A stretch of 64,000 bases of DNA, from assembly GCF_004123145.1 (NCBI RefSeq), contig NZ_SDKC01000001.1:3133501-3197500 (forward strand), read 5' to 3'. A program made the translations under genes and the position numbers. The stretch is from Blautia faecicola. GTDB lineage: Bacteria; Bacillota; Clostridia; Lachnospirales; Lachnospiraceae. Numbering within the stretch: position 1 is the first letter of the stretch; each line of letters starts with the position of its first letter. Positions 1 to 9,938 of the stretch are shown here, in pieces. The notes under the pieces were generated by a model. It was not told the DNA's origin, ran no database searches, and saw nothing but the letters and a program-made list of their open reading frames with translations.

Positions 1-383
1 TCCAGACTGACGTCAATCCCACGTTCTGCCAGTTGTTGTAAAATCGCGAGAACATACTGCTGCTTTCCTTCTTCGATGTTTGCGAAAATCTCCTTAAAAT
101 CGTTCGGATCAACGCCATCCGGAAACAGACCCACAACATGAACTTCCGTCGCATCTTTTCGCTCCGCGATCCAATATGTCGTTGAAAATTCACATCCTGG
201 AATCACCATCATTTTTCCTACCTTTTGGGGTTTCGTAAAAGAAAACAAATTATGATCGGTCAGTGCTATTGCTGCCAAACCTGCCTTTTCTGCCAGTCGT
301 ATCACTTCATCCGGAGTGTTATAACCATCACTCTTAGTAGAATGAAGATGTAGATCGGCTCTCTTCTTTTCATTTGTGTTCAT
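1..383 (-). CDS. PHP-domain phosphoesterase, N-terminal part (cut by window edge)
   Basis: The gene reads leftward from an ATG at 383, preceded by GGAGGG, and runs off the window, so only about 127 N-terminal residues are visible. The start carries the PHP metal-binding motif DLHLHSTKSDG at residues 10-20, followed by TDHN near residue 47; both are the histidine/aspartate clusters of the PHP superfamily (polymerase and histidinol phosphatase type, metal-dependent phosphoesterases). Small stand-alone members hydrolyse phosphate esters such as 3',5'-nucleoside bisphosphates or histidinol phosphate. The substrate cannot be told from this fragment. The gene is divergent from the HTH gene at 625. 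Confidence 0.8.
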   Translation of the reverse strand, partial: MNTNEKKRADLHLHSTKSDGYNTPDEVIRLAEKAGLAAIALTDHNLFSFTKPQKVGKMMVIPGCEFSTTYWIAERKDATEVHVVGLFPDGVDPNDFKEIFANIEEGKQQYVLAILQQLAERGIDVSL

Positions 384-529
384 TTTATCCCTCCTCATTT
401 TTTTGATGTATTTATTATACCATGCTTTTTATCGTTTTAGTTATAGAATTAAAATCGTGTTTATTTTGATTTTGCAATTTTTATAAATTTTATTTTTAAA
501 TCTAATTTTATTATTTTTGAAATTTTTCC

Positions 530-558
530 TTGCTTTCTCTAGACTTTAGAAGTATACT
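530..558 (+). promoter_or_regulatory. Sigma-A-type promoter for the HTH gene
   Basis: TTGCTT (530-535), a 17-nt spacer and TATACT (553-558) lie about 65 nt upstream of the ATG at 625 in very AT-rich DNA. The gene start itself has a TAGGAGGG ribosome binding site at about 604-611. Confidence 0.6.
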
Positions 559-624
559 AAAGATACTTTACAAAACAGCACTATATCATAATATTTTTCT
601 GTATAGGAGGGCATACAACATCCG

Positions 625-1779
625 ATGAGTAACGATACTTTTAACTACAATATGTTTGTAAAACACAATCTAATTAAATGGCGTGACGCTTTTGAAACAA
701 CCAATCATGTTACTTTAAATTACACTGCTATTGCAAATGCGTTGCAAACGCATTTCAACATCTCAACATCTACGCAAAAAGTCGCAGCCATGTTTAACAG
801 CCAGTCTCCCAGAGAAATCAAGCTTCAGGAATTGGTTGCAATTGCTCAGATTTTTGACATCCCTTTATGGGATCTGTGCCAGTATCCCAATAACCCCGAT
901 TCAGGAATCAATACCTACTCTCTGACCAAACAGACCAAAGACAGCAACGGTTCTGTTCACGAATTGCGTAACCACTATTATTTTACAGAAGAAGGACAAT
1001 ATTACTATTGCTACTACTTCAAACCAAAAGACTTTCAAAACCGTATCAAGCCAGTGGAAGATTTGCCTATTGAAGAAGCCAGAATGTCCATTTCCCTAAA
1101 AGACGGACATACAATGGTCACGTTGGAGGAAATGAAATCCGGTACAACCTTTTACGGCGACCCTATGCCATCATTCTTATTAACAGGTCCTTTATATCAA
1201 TATGAAAATCAAAACATGGCATACAGTTTCATCGCAGACAAAACAGGAAACCGTGTCATGGCTCTAATGTTCACTTTTTTAAACTTAAGTGCTGATATCC
1301 GCTATTATATGACAGTAGGAATGATGACTTTCTCCCAAAACCAGACTCATGAACCTTTATTCCAGAAAATGGCCGTTTTCAGAGTACAACAGAACTATCA
1401 GGACGAAAAAAACGCAGAAGTGCTCCGGGGTATTCTCGCTCTTAATTCTTCCCCACTGCTTCTTGATGAAGATACCATTGCCAGACTGGAAGAAGATGAT
1501 GTTATGCGCAAGTTATTATCAGAAGGCAAAAGTCCCAAACGATATTACGCATATAACGAAGCCGTATTGCGAGACTCCTTTACCCTGCCCGACAGTAAAG
1601 AGCGAACACGTATTCTTCTCCAATTACGCAAAAACAGTCTTTACCCTGCTCAGGAAGTCGTATCTGAAACAGATGCTTTTACAGACTTCATAAAACACTA
1701 TCAAGTCAGTCAACTTCACAAACAGCAGCTTAAATCCGACCATTCTGGCACCTGTTCAAAGTTTGGAAAGGAGATTTAA
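625..1779 (+). CDS. Helix-turn-helix (XRE-like) protein of unknown function
   Basis: A 384-residue protein whose first 90 residues resemble an XRE/lambda-repressor-like DNA-binding domain: helices around residues 30-65 and the segment LQELVAIAQIFDIPLWDLC at 67-85, typical of the last helices of such domains. The remaining 290 residues match no family I recognise; they are soluble, without a signal peptide or membrane segment. The start is supported by TAGGAGGG upstream and by a good promoter at 530-558. The small gene at 1783 starts 3 nt after the stop, so the two form an operon. It is probably a regulator; its target and ligand are unknown. Confidence 0.6.
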   Translation: MSNDTFNYNMFVKHNLIKWRDAFETTNHVTLNYTAIANALQTHFNISTSTQKVAAMFNSQSPREIKLQELVAIAQIFDIPLWDLCQYPNNPDSGINTYSLTKQTKDSNGSVHELRNHYYFTEEGQYYYCYYFKPKDFQNRIKPVEDLPIEEARMSISLKDGHTMVTLEEMKSGTTFYGDPMPSFLLTGPLYQYENQNMAYSFIADKTGNRVMALMFTFLNLSADIRYYMTVGMMTFSQNQTHEPLFQKMAVFRVQQNYQDEKNAEVLRGILALNSSPLLLDEDTIARLEEDDVMRKLLSEGKSPKRYYAYNEAVLRDSFTLPDSKERTRILLQLRKNSLYPAQEVVSETDAFTDFIKHYQVSQLHKQQLKSDHSGTCSKFGKEI

Positions 1780-1782
1780 AAT

Positions 1783-2022
1783 ATGGATAAGATTTTAAAA
1801 GCTGTTGATGTTTCTGTTTGGTTTGACCACAAAGGTGGATTCCGACCGTCCAGATGCCACATGGGTTCCCAGATACTGGATTTGCATGTTTTACAGGAGA
1901 TTGTCGAAGAAGATACCATTCGTTACATCTGTAAATGCGATGACGATGATGACTGGGAATACTCATATAAAACATTCGTTTTTATCAAGAAAGACTTGCG
2001 ATGGTATGTAAGCGTCCAATAA
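1783..2022 (+). CDS. Small acidic hypothetical protein
   Basis: A 79-residue protein, translationally coupled to the HTH gene (3-nt gap) and preceded by AAAGGAG at about 1768-1774. It has an acidic cluster CKCDDDDDWEY around residues 50-60 and no membrane segment. I do not recognise a family. The coupling suggests it acts together with the HTH protein. Confidence 0.6.
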   Translation: MDKILKAVDVSVWFDHKGGFRPSRCHMGSQILDLHVLQEIVEEDTIRYICKCDDDDDWEYSYKTFVFIKKDLRWYVSVQ

Positions 2023-2071
2023 AAAGGTGTATTAAAAAATGATCGTAACTCTTGTATAATTAGGGTTGCGA

Positions 2072-3289
2072 TCATTTACAGATTTCTTTCACGTATGGAT
2101 TCCATGGCAGATAGTCATCGAGATATTCAGGAAATTCCAGAAATGCACTGCCTGGCATGTCAGACAGGATATATTTTATGTACTTCATTGGCGAAAGCCC
2201 ATTTGCTTTTGCTGTTTCTACCAGTGTATAGATACCGGCACTTGCCTGTGCCCCTTGTGGGCTTCCAGAAAATAACCAGTTCTTTCGACCAATCACAAAC
2301 GGGCGGATACAGTTCTCAGCTAATGAATTACTGATCACACAGTTTCCATCTTTCAGATAATTGAAAAATTCATCCCGGTTATTCAGGGCATATCCAAAAG
2401 CCTTTGAGAGTTTTGATTTTGGCAGTTCACCCAGGGCACTTTTTTCGGCCCACGACCAAAAGTCCTCGAGCTGTTTTTTCTCGCGGATGATTCGCTGTCT
2501 TTTCCTCTCTTCAGGTGTTAAATCTGCCAGCTCTTCCTCTATGGCAAAGAGCTTATTCAGGCGCAGGATTGCTTCAGCTGATTTTGTTGCTGCCGGATCA
2601 TGAACATCTTTTGGCAGCGCATCCACAAATGCACGGCGCAGATGTGTGTAACACATGCATCTTATCACACCTGATACTCCATTGTACCCGGAATAGACAT
2701 CTGTATGGATATAGCCTGTATAGTCTTTCAGAAATGTTTCCGGATATTTTCCACCTCTTCCTGGCCGGTATTCGAAATACCGTATAGGGTTCTTGGCATC
2801 TTTGATGCTGCAGTAGACCCACATATAAGAGTCAGTAGTATTTTTTCTCCCTGGCTCTTTCAGCACCTGAACATGGGTTTCGTCTATGTGCAGGTATTTC
2901 TGCTTTAATAATTCCTGCTTTAGACGTTCCACCACATGGCTTAACCATTCTCTATACACAACTAACAGCCAGTTGGACATGGTAACACGGCTTAAGGCTA
3001 ATCCCATATCTGCCCATTCTTTTTCCTGACGTTATAAAGGAATCCCAAGTTCAAATTTCTGATAGATCAGCCAGGCAATCGTAGACGCGGATGCCAGGGA
3101 ATGCATGACTGGCGCTGCAGGAATGGGAGCTTTCTCCATATATGGCATGCCTTTTTTTCGGCATGTCCTGCATTCGTATGTTTCACGGTAATGATCGATC
3201 ACTTTCAGTTTTGCAGGGATGAACTGGACTTCTGTCCGGATAAACTCTTCCCCTATACGTACCATAGTACTTCCGCACCTTTCACAAGT
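2072..3289 (-). pseudogene. tnpC: IS66 large transposase (TnpC), broken
   Basis: Translation gives the IS66 zinc-ribbon (CERCGS, then CRTCRKKG) and, after an in-frame TAA at 3032-3034, the DDE transposase core (HIDETHVQVLKEPGRKN; DVYSGYNGV; the C-terminal NSLAENCIRPFVIGRKNW). The stop replaces a sense codon between ...ELGIPL and RQEKEWAD; reading through the single codon keeps the frame. The N-terminal leucine-zipper region is absent, and the zinc ribbon abuts the end of tnpA in another frame, which implies an internal deletion that also removed tnpB. The element cannot make a full transposase. Confidence 0.85.
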
Positions 3290-3689
3290 ACGGTCGCTTC
3301 ACCTTTACGAGCATCTGTAAAAAAGATTCTGTAGCTGTCTCATATAATTCCACGGAGATATTTCCAGTTTTTAAAACAGCTTCGGGTTTATGAGAATCCA
3401 CATGTTCCCTCTTTGCAGGTACAGGAAGTTCGACAAACCTAGCTTCCGTCAGGTCAGATTGTTTCTGCGAAGAAACTGATGAACCAGATGAAACGTATTC
3501 TTTTCTCGGAAGGTCTACGACTGCAAGTTTGCGGAATTTTGATATCCAGTAATAGTAACTTTTTAGCGAAATACCATTCTGTTCACACCACTTCTGATTT
3601 GTCAATCCAGAGGATCGGCATTCGTGGATTACATTTAACCAGTATTGGTATTTCACTTGTTTATACGGGGTAAGAAGTGAAAAATCCAT
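3282..3689 (-). CDS. tnpA: IS66-family accessory protein TnpA
   Basis: About 135 residues, with the IS66 TnpA helix-turn-helix segment (NQKWCEQNGISLKSYYYWISK near residues 28-48). The ATG at 3689 is preferred over one at 3710 because AAGGAG lies just upstream of 3689. The C-terminus runs into the deletion junction with tnpC at about 3282. It is a small DNA-binding helper in IS66 elements; here it is a leftover in a dead element. Confidence 0.7.
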   Translation of the reverse strand: MDFSLLTPYKQVKYQYWLNVIHECRSSGLTNQKWCEQNGISLKSYYYWISKFRKLAVVDLPRKEYVSSGSSVSSQKQSDLTEARFVELPVPAKREHVDSHKPEAVLKTGNISVELYETATESFLQMLVKVKRPYL

Positions 3690-3828
3690 ACTTTTCTCCT
3701 TGCGTATCATAATTAGAGTTTTTAGAGCTGACTCCCAAAACTCTAATTATGATTTTAAGGGAAAACTGTTGAAATGTCTGTACACCTTTTTATTTGACGA
3801 TTACATTCCAATTATAAATGCTTTACAA

Positions 3829-3890
3829 AACCCCGCCCCGGGTCTTCCGCGAATCGCTTCGCTTCTTATCCGGGGCGGGGTTCTTTTTAT
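3829..3890. terminator. Strong bidirectional rho-independent terminator
   Basis: GC-rich arms AACCCCGCCCCGG (3829-3841) and CCGGGGCGGGGTT (3870-3882), followed by CTTTTTAT on the plus strand and TTTTG on the minus strand. It closes the leftward surface-protein gene ending at 3915. Confidence 0.85.
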
Positions 3891-4199
3891 ACTCCAGGAG
3901 TGTTGAGTATCAGATTATTTTTTCTTTTTTCCAAACAGGGCTGCCAGTATACCGAGCAGAGAGAGTCCTCCTGCGGCTGCGGTGGATGCCAGTGGTGTAG
4001 CATCGGCTGTTTTCACCGATTTGGCTGTCTGCGCTGTTGTGGTTGTTTTGGATGCAGGTGTTGTGGTACCTGTTGTTGTGTTGTTCTTTTTGGTTGTGTT
4101 GGTGTTGGTTGGAGTCGTGGTCGGTGTCGGTCTTGGGGTCTCCGGTTTCTTCGTATCATCGCCTTTTCCCGGATCCGGTTTCTCCGGATCTTTCGGGGT

Positions 4200-5333
4200 T
4201 TCGGTCTTCTCGAAGATTGCATATACTTCCAGATCGTCACTTACCAGCGTATCTGCCGTCACCGTTTCTCCGGTTCCGTCTGCCTTTGTATTCCATCCTT
4301 TGAAGGTGTAGCCCTCTTTCGTCGGATCTGCCGGAAGGTTACTTCCGATCGCTTCTCCTTTGATGACTTTTACTTCACTCTTCACACCGTCTACGTCGAT
4401 CACAACTTTGACTTCTTCAATCGGTGCTGGATTCTGTTCGAATACGGCGTATACTTCCATCTCATCCGTTACTACAGTTTCCGCGGTCACAGCTTCTCCC
4501 GTTCCATCCGCTTTGGTGTTCCAGCCTTTGAAGGTGTAGCCGTCTTTCGTCGGATCTGCCGGAAGGTTACTTCCGATCGCTTCTCCTTTAATGACTTTCA
4601 CTTCCGTCTTCACACCGTCTACATCAAAAACAACTTTGACTTCTTCAATTGGTGCTGGGTTCTGTTCGAATACGGCGTATACTTCCATCTCGTCTGTTAC
4701 TACGGTTTCCGCGGTCACAGCTTCTCCCGTTCCATCGGCTTTTGTATTCCACCCCTTAAAGGTATAGCCATCTTTTGTCGGATCTGCTAGCAAATTACTT
4801 CCGATTGCTTCTCCTTTAATAACTTTCACTTCCGTCTTCACACCGTCTACGTCAAAAACAACTTTGACTTCTTCAATTGGTGCTGGGTTCTGTTCGAATA
4901 CAGCGTACACTTCCATCTCGTCTGTCACTACAGTTTCCGCAGTCACGGTTTCTCCCGTTCCATCGGCTTTTGTATTCCAGCCTTTGAATGTGTAGCCGTC
5001 TTTCGTCGGATCCGCTGGAAGGTTACTTCCGATCGCTTCTCCTTTGATGACTTTCACTTCAGTCTTCACACCATCTACGTCAATCACAACTTTGACTTCT
5101 TCAATCGGTGCTGGGTTCTGTTCGAATACGGCGTATACTTCCATCTCATCCGTCACTACAGTTTCCGCAGTCACGGTTTCTCCAGTTCCGTCTGCTTTGG
5201 TATTCCAGCCTTTGAAAGTATATCCGTCTTTCTCTGGGTCCGCCGGAAGGTTACTTCCAATTGCCTCTCCTTTCACTACCTTCACTTCACTCTTCTGTCC
5301 GTCTACATCAAAGACCACTCTTACTTCCACTAC
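4200..5333 (-). repeat. Five 228-bp InlB-type tandem repeats
   Basis: The sequence GGTGCTGG recurs at 4423, 4651, 4879 and 5107, exactly 228 bp (76 codons) apart. Each unit encodes the InlB/Listeria-Bacteroides repeat core DGYTFKGWNTKADGTGE. These are the membrane-proximal stalk repeats of the surface protein. Confidence 0.85.
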
Positions 5334-8300
5334 CGGAGGAATGTCCTCTTCGAAGATCGGGTAAAGATCCATATTTTCAGTAATCACCGTGTCCGCAGTC
5401 ACCGTCGTTCCAGTTCCGTCGGCGCTGGTGTTCCAGCCTTTGAAGAGATATCCTTCTTTTGTCGGTGCTGCAGGCAGGTTTTCTCTGATCGCCTGACCTT
5501 TCTCTACTTCCAGTTTTGTTGTGGTTCCATCTTCCTGATGTATCTGGATCGTGCATGCTGCTGCAAATACCGGGTACACGGTGATATCATCGGTCGGTAC
5601 GCTTCCCTCTCCAAAGGCTTCTCCCGTTCCGTTTTTCTTTGTATTCCAGCCTTTGAAAATATTTCCTGCTTTCGTCGCAGATGCCACCTTTTCTGCGGTG
5701 ACTCCCTCTCCAGCTTTCACATATGCCACTTTCACGCCGGTGACATACTCGCTGTAATATTCTACTGCATAACTGCCCTCTTCTCTCAGGTACAGATTGT
5801 TCCACATCGTCTCTTTTTTTCTGATCAGTCCCGCAGAACTGTTTTCTGCATTGATCTGTGCCAGATACGCATCCAGCGCACCAGCCGGTACGGTTACCGT
5901 AGAGATTGTAGTCTGGGAAACTCCGGTAAATGCTCCTGACGCTACGGTTGGAGGAGTCATTCCTTTCATCACCACGCGCGTTCCCGCTTTATTTCCCTGT
6001 CCAACCCTTCCGAACTGGATATTTTCAATCGTCTCCAGTGTTGCCGGGAGAGTCAGGCGTTTCAGGCTGTTTGTATAATAGAAAGAATCTTTTTTCAGCG
6101 TTTTTACTGCTTCCAGTGTGACATCCGTCAGTCTGGTACATTTATAGAACGCACGCATTCCGATCGTCTCAGCTTTCGGCAGGGAAACTTTCTCCAGCCA
6201 TCCAAATCCGTTAAATGCATCATCCCCTACTTCGGTTGCATCCGGCAGGTCTACGATTTCTACAGAATCACTTACGATTCCGCCCTTCTGAATCTCCGTC
6301 ACACCTTCCAGGTGCACTTCTCTCAGTTCTCCCTTGCTACTTCCTGCTGCCTTCGGTGCAAAGTTCAGTACCGCACTGTTCGGTCCCAGTACCGTTGTCG
6401 GATTGCCGTCTTTTCCGTGCAGGATCAGGTCTTCACCCAGATGCATCGTGAATTTTTTCAGGTTCGTTATCTGTGCAAGATATGCCAGATCGTTCTGTGT
6501 GATCTCCCCGGATACCAGTTCGATGCTTGTCACATCGGCTACTGCTACCTTACTGTCTTTGATCGCGTCTTCCAGGCTTGAACCGTCCACGCTGATGCCA
6601 TTTACCAGAACTTTAATAACATCCGGCAGATTTTCTTCGTAAACCGGATAAATATCCATATTGGCTGTAATGATCGTATCCGCAGTCACCGTCGTTCCGG
6701 TTCCGTCGGCGCTGGTGTTCCATTCTTTAAATACATACCCCTCTTTTTCCGGTGCAGTCGGCAGTTTTTCTCCGATTGCCTGGTCTTTTTCTACTTCCAG
6801 GGTCGTTGTCGTTCCGTCTTCCTGATGGATCTGTACGGTACAGGATGCTGCAAATACAGGGTATACCGTCAGATCTCTGGTCGGTACGCTTCCCTCTCCA
6901 AAGGCTTCTCCCGTTCCGTTTTTCTTTGTATTCCAGCCTTTGAAAATATTTCCTGCTTTCGTCGCAGATGCCACCTTTTCTGCGGTGACTCCCTCTCCTG
7001 CTTTCACATATGCCACTTTCACGCCGGTGACATACTCGCTATAATATTCTACTGCATAACTGCCCCCTTCTCTCAGGTACAGATTGTTCCACATCGTCTC
7101 TTTTTTGCGGATCAGTCCCGCAGAGCTGTTTTCTGCATTGATCTGTGCCAGATACGCATCCAGCGCACCAGCCGGTACAGTTACCGTAGAAATTGTAGTC
7201 TGGGAAACTCCGGTAAATGCTCCCGACGCTACGGTTGGAGGGGTCATTCCTTTCATCACCACGCGCGTTCCCGCTTTATTTCCCTGTCCAACCCTTCCGA
7301 ACTGGATATTTTCAATCGTCTCCAGTGTTGCCGGAAGCGTCAGGCGTTTCAGGCTGTTTGTATAATAGAAGGAATCTTTTTTCAGCGTTTTACTGCTTCC
7401 AGTGTGACATCTGTCAGTCTGGTACATTTATAGAATGCACGCATTCCGATCGTCTCAGCTTTCGGCAGGGAAACTTTCTCCAGCCAGCCAAATCCGTTAA
7501 ATGCATCATCCCCTACTTCGGTCGCATCCGGCAGGTCTACGGTTTCTACGGAATCACTTACAATTCCACCCTTCTGAATCTCCGTCACACCTTCCAGGTG
7601 TATTTCTCTCAGTTCTCCCTTGCTGCTTCCGGATGCCTTCGGTGCAAAGTTCAGTACCGCCGTGTTTGGTCCCAGTACGGTTGTCGGATTGCCGTCTTTT
7701 CCGTGCAGGATCAGGTCTTCTCCCAGATGCATCGTGAATTTCTCCAGGTTCGTTATCTGTGCAAGATATGCCAGATCATTCTGTGTGATTTCCCCGGATA
7801 CCAGTTCGATGCTTGTCACATCGGCTACTGCCACCTTACTGTCTTTGATCGCATCTTCCAGGCTGGAGCCGTCCACGCTGATGCCATTTACCAGAACTTT
7901 GATCACATCCGGCTGATTTTCTTCATAAATCGGATAAATATCCATATTGGCTGTAATGACGGTGTTCGCAGTCACAGTTTCTCCTGTTCCGTCTTCACTG
8001 GTATTCCACTCTTTGAATACATAACCCTCTTTTTCCGGTGCAGTCGGCAGTTTTTCTCCGATTGCCTGGTCTTTCTCTACTTCCAGGGTCGTTGTCGTTC
8101 CGTCTTCCTGATGGATCTGTACGGTACAGGATGCTGCAAATACAGGGTATACCGTAAGATCTCTGGTCGGCACGCTTCCCTCTCCAAAGGCTTCTCCCGT
8201 TCCGTTTTTCTTTGTATTCCAGCCTTTGAAAATATTTCCTGCTTTCGTCGCAGATGCCACCTTTTCTGCGGTGACTCCCTCTCCGGCTTTCACATATGCC

Positions 8301-9193
8301 ACTTTCACGCCGGTGACATACTCGCTGTAATATTCTACTGCATAACTGCCCTCTTCTCTCAAGTACAGATTGTTCCACATCGTCTCTTTTTTTCTGATCA
8401 GTCCTGCAGAACTGTTTTCTGCATTGATCTGTGCCAGATACGCATCCAGCGCACCCGCCGGTACAGTTACCGTAGAGATTGTAGTCTGGGAAACTCCGGT
8501 AAATGCTCCTGACGCTACGGTTGGAGGAGTCATTCCTTTCATCACCACGCGCGTTCCCGCTTTATTTCCCTGTCCAACCCTTCCAAACTGGATATTTTCA
8601 ATCGTCTCCAGTGTTGCCGGGAGAGTCAGGCGTTTCAGACTGTTTGTATAATAGAAGGAATCCTTTTTCAGTGTTTTTACTGCTTCCAGAGTTACATCCG
8701 TCAGTCTGGTACATTTATAGAACGCACGCATTCCGATCGTCTCAGCTTTCGGCAGGGAAACTTTCTCCAGCCATCCAAATCCGTTAAATGCATCATCTCC
8801 TACTTCGGTTGCATCCGGCAGGTCTACGATTTCTACGGAATCACTTACAATTCCACCCTTCTGAATCTCCGTCACACCTTCCAGGTGTACTTCTCTCAGT
8901 TCTCCCTTGCTGCTTCCGGATGCTTTCGGTGCAAAATTCAGTACTGCCGTATTTTTTCCGAGCACGGTCGTTGCACTTCCGGTCTTTCCGATCAGTTTCA
9001 GTCCGCTTCCCAGCTGCATATGAAAATCCTGCAGATTGGTCAGGGTTGTGATGTATGCCAGATCTGCCTGTGTGATCGTACCGGATACCAGTTCGAGACG
9101 GGTCACTGCGGCAGCTTCCGTTCCGCTGGCGGTGACTGCTGTTTCCAGACTTTCTCCGCTCGCTGCGGTTCCGTTGATTTTCACTGTCAGCGT
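5333..9193 (-). repeat. Three tandem 1287-bp coding modules (LRR + InlB)
   Basis: Using the T-run before the VTLEAVKTLKKDSF coding stretch as an anchor (last T at 8678, 7391 and 6105), the spacings are 1287 and 1286 bp: 429 codons, and 429 codons minus one base. Modules run about 9193-7907, 7906-6621 and 6620-5334. The middle parts are nearly identical at DNA level; only the first module's N-terminal third is clearly diverged. Confidence 0.85.
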
Positions 9194-9749
9194 GCCCTCT
9201 TTCGGCGTTACGGTTTCAGCTTCCTGTGTCTGTGCTTCCTGCACCGCTGCTGCCTGCGGCATCTGTGCCGTTTCTGCCTCCACTGTTGTTTCCTGACCGC
9301 TGTCCTCTTCGTCCTCTGCCGCTGGTTCCTGATTCGGATTCTCCGGTATCAGTTCCACTGGTTCCTCTGCCTGATCCGGACTTTCTGATATCGCGTTGTC
9401 TGATGCATCTGTTGTTTTTCCGCTCTCTGTTTCCGGCTGTTCAGAAGTATCTTCTGCTCCCTGTGTATCCTCCGCATATACGGGGATCGATACCAGCGGT
9501 GAGCCAACAGAAGTCGCCGTTACTGCAAGTGCACAGAAAAGTGCCTGCAATCTCTTTGTTCTCTCCTTCATGATTTCCTCCTTATCGTTTTGTCTGGTTA
9601 TTGGTTCTATCTTTATCGTAACACACTTCTGCTGGTTTCTATATCTCTATGTTGTCTATTTTTTTAGGTTTCTTGCTTTATCCTAAATAATTTCTTGTAA
9701 ATTTATATAACACATTTTATACTTTTTCTATACTTTTTCGCATTTTGCA

Positions 9750-9916
9750 CAATGTGCTCTCGGAATCTTTCTGTGCCTGATTTTGTGAGATGATTTTTTA
9801 TCAGTTGTGCCCAAATTTCATCAACGTACGCGGTGCGTACGTTGATGAAATTCGGGTGCGACTGGCGAAAAATCAGCCGCAAAAGCAAGTGCAGAAAGAC
9901 TCCGGGAGTACATCAC
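9750..9916. repeat. Long imperfect inverted repeat (about 80-nt arms, 3-nt loop)
   Basis: The perfect-pairing core is 9810-9831 against 9835-9856 (one G-T pair), loop GGT. Pairing continues outward on both sides through mostly transition differences to about 9750 and 9916. Both arms translate to the same peptide-like string on opposite strands (NFINVR-AYVDEI), a by-product of the symmetry. It sits between the surface-protein promoter region and the AraC gene and resembles a REP/MITE-type palindrome. The remainder of the 9572-9938 gap is AT-rich with no other feature that I can support. Confidence 0.75.
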
Positions 9917-9938
9917 ATAAAAAGGAGGAACGGAACGC

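Larger units (their letters stand above)
2038..3753 (-). mobile_element. Decayed IS66-family element
   Basis: Remnant of an IS66 element on the minus strand. tnpA is intact, tnpB is missing, and the large transposase lacks its N-terminal leucine-zipper part and carries a stop codon. Hairpin-forming sequences sit at both sides: arms 2038-2049 / 2065-2076 on the left (11 of 12 pairs) and 3706-3722 / 3737-3753 on the right (17 pairs). I could not define the terminal inverted repeats or a target duplication, so the borders are approximate. Confidence 0.75.
3915..9571 (-). pseudogene. Giant BspA-LRR / InlB-repeat surface protein, split by a 1-bp frameshift
   Basis: The gene starts at 9571 (AAGGAGGAAATC before ATG) and would encode about 1885 residues. 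It now reads as 729 residues (9571-7382) and then a second open frame to 3915. Order: signal peptide ending near PVYAED; Glu/Gln/Thr-rich linker (residues 35-125); three 429-residue modules, each a BspA-like leucine-rich domain (LPDATEVGDDAFNGF...) followed by InlB/Flg_new repeats (GYVFKEWNTSEDGTG...); about five 76-residue InlB repeats; a Pro/Thr-rich stalk; and a C-terminal hydrophobic segment with a KKKK tail after KTADATPLAST, resembling a degenerate wall-sorting signal. The break is a T5-to-T4 loss at 7388-7391; the other two modules keep five T at 8674-8678 and 6101-6105. Likely role: adhesion or contact with host or mucus at the cell surface. Without correction the product is a secreted, unanchored 729-residue protein. 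Confidence 0.85.

Noticed and set aside
3801-3812. A 12-nt match to the CRISPR repeat core (TTACATTCCAAT) near the surface-protein terminator
   Set aside because: The match is short, lies in AT-rich DNA with no second repeat, promoter or target match, and is 27 kb from the array, so chance is the simplest explanation.
3982-9686. Long open frames on the plus strand opposite the giant repeat surface protein
   Set aside because: They mirror the repeat structure of the minus-strand gene, have Cys/Phe/Arg-rich composition typical of antisense frames, and lack start signals.
9703-9888. A 61-codon minus-strand frame and a plus-strand frame sharing NFINVR-AYVDEI
   Set aside because: Both come from the two arms of the long inverted repeat; neither has a ribosome binding site and the shared peptide is explained by DNA symmetry.
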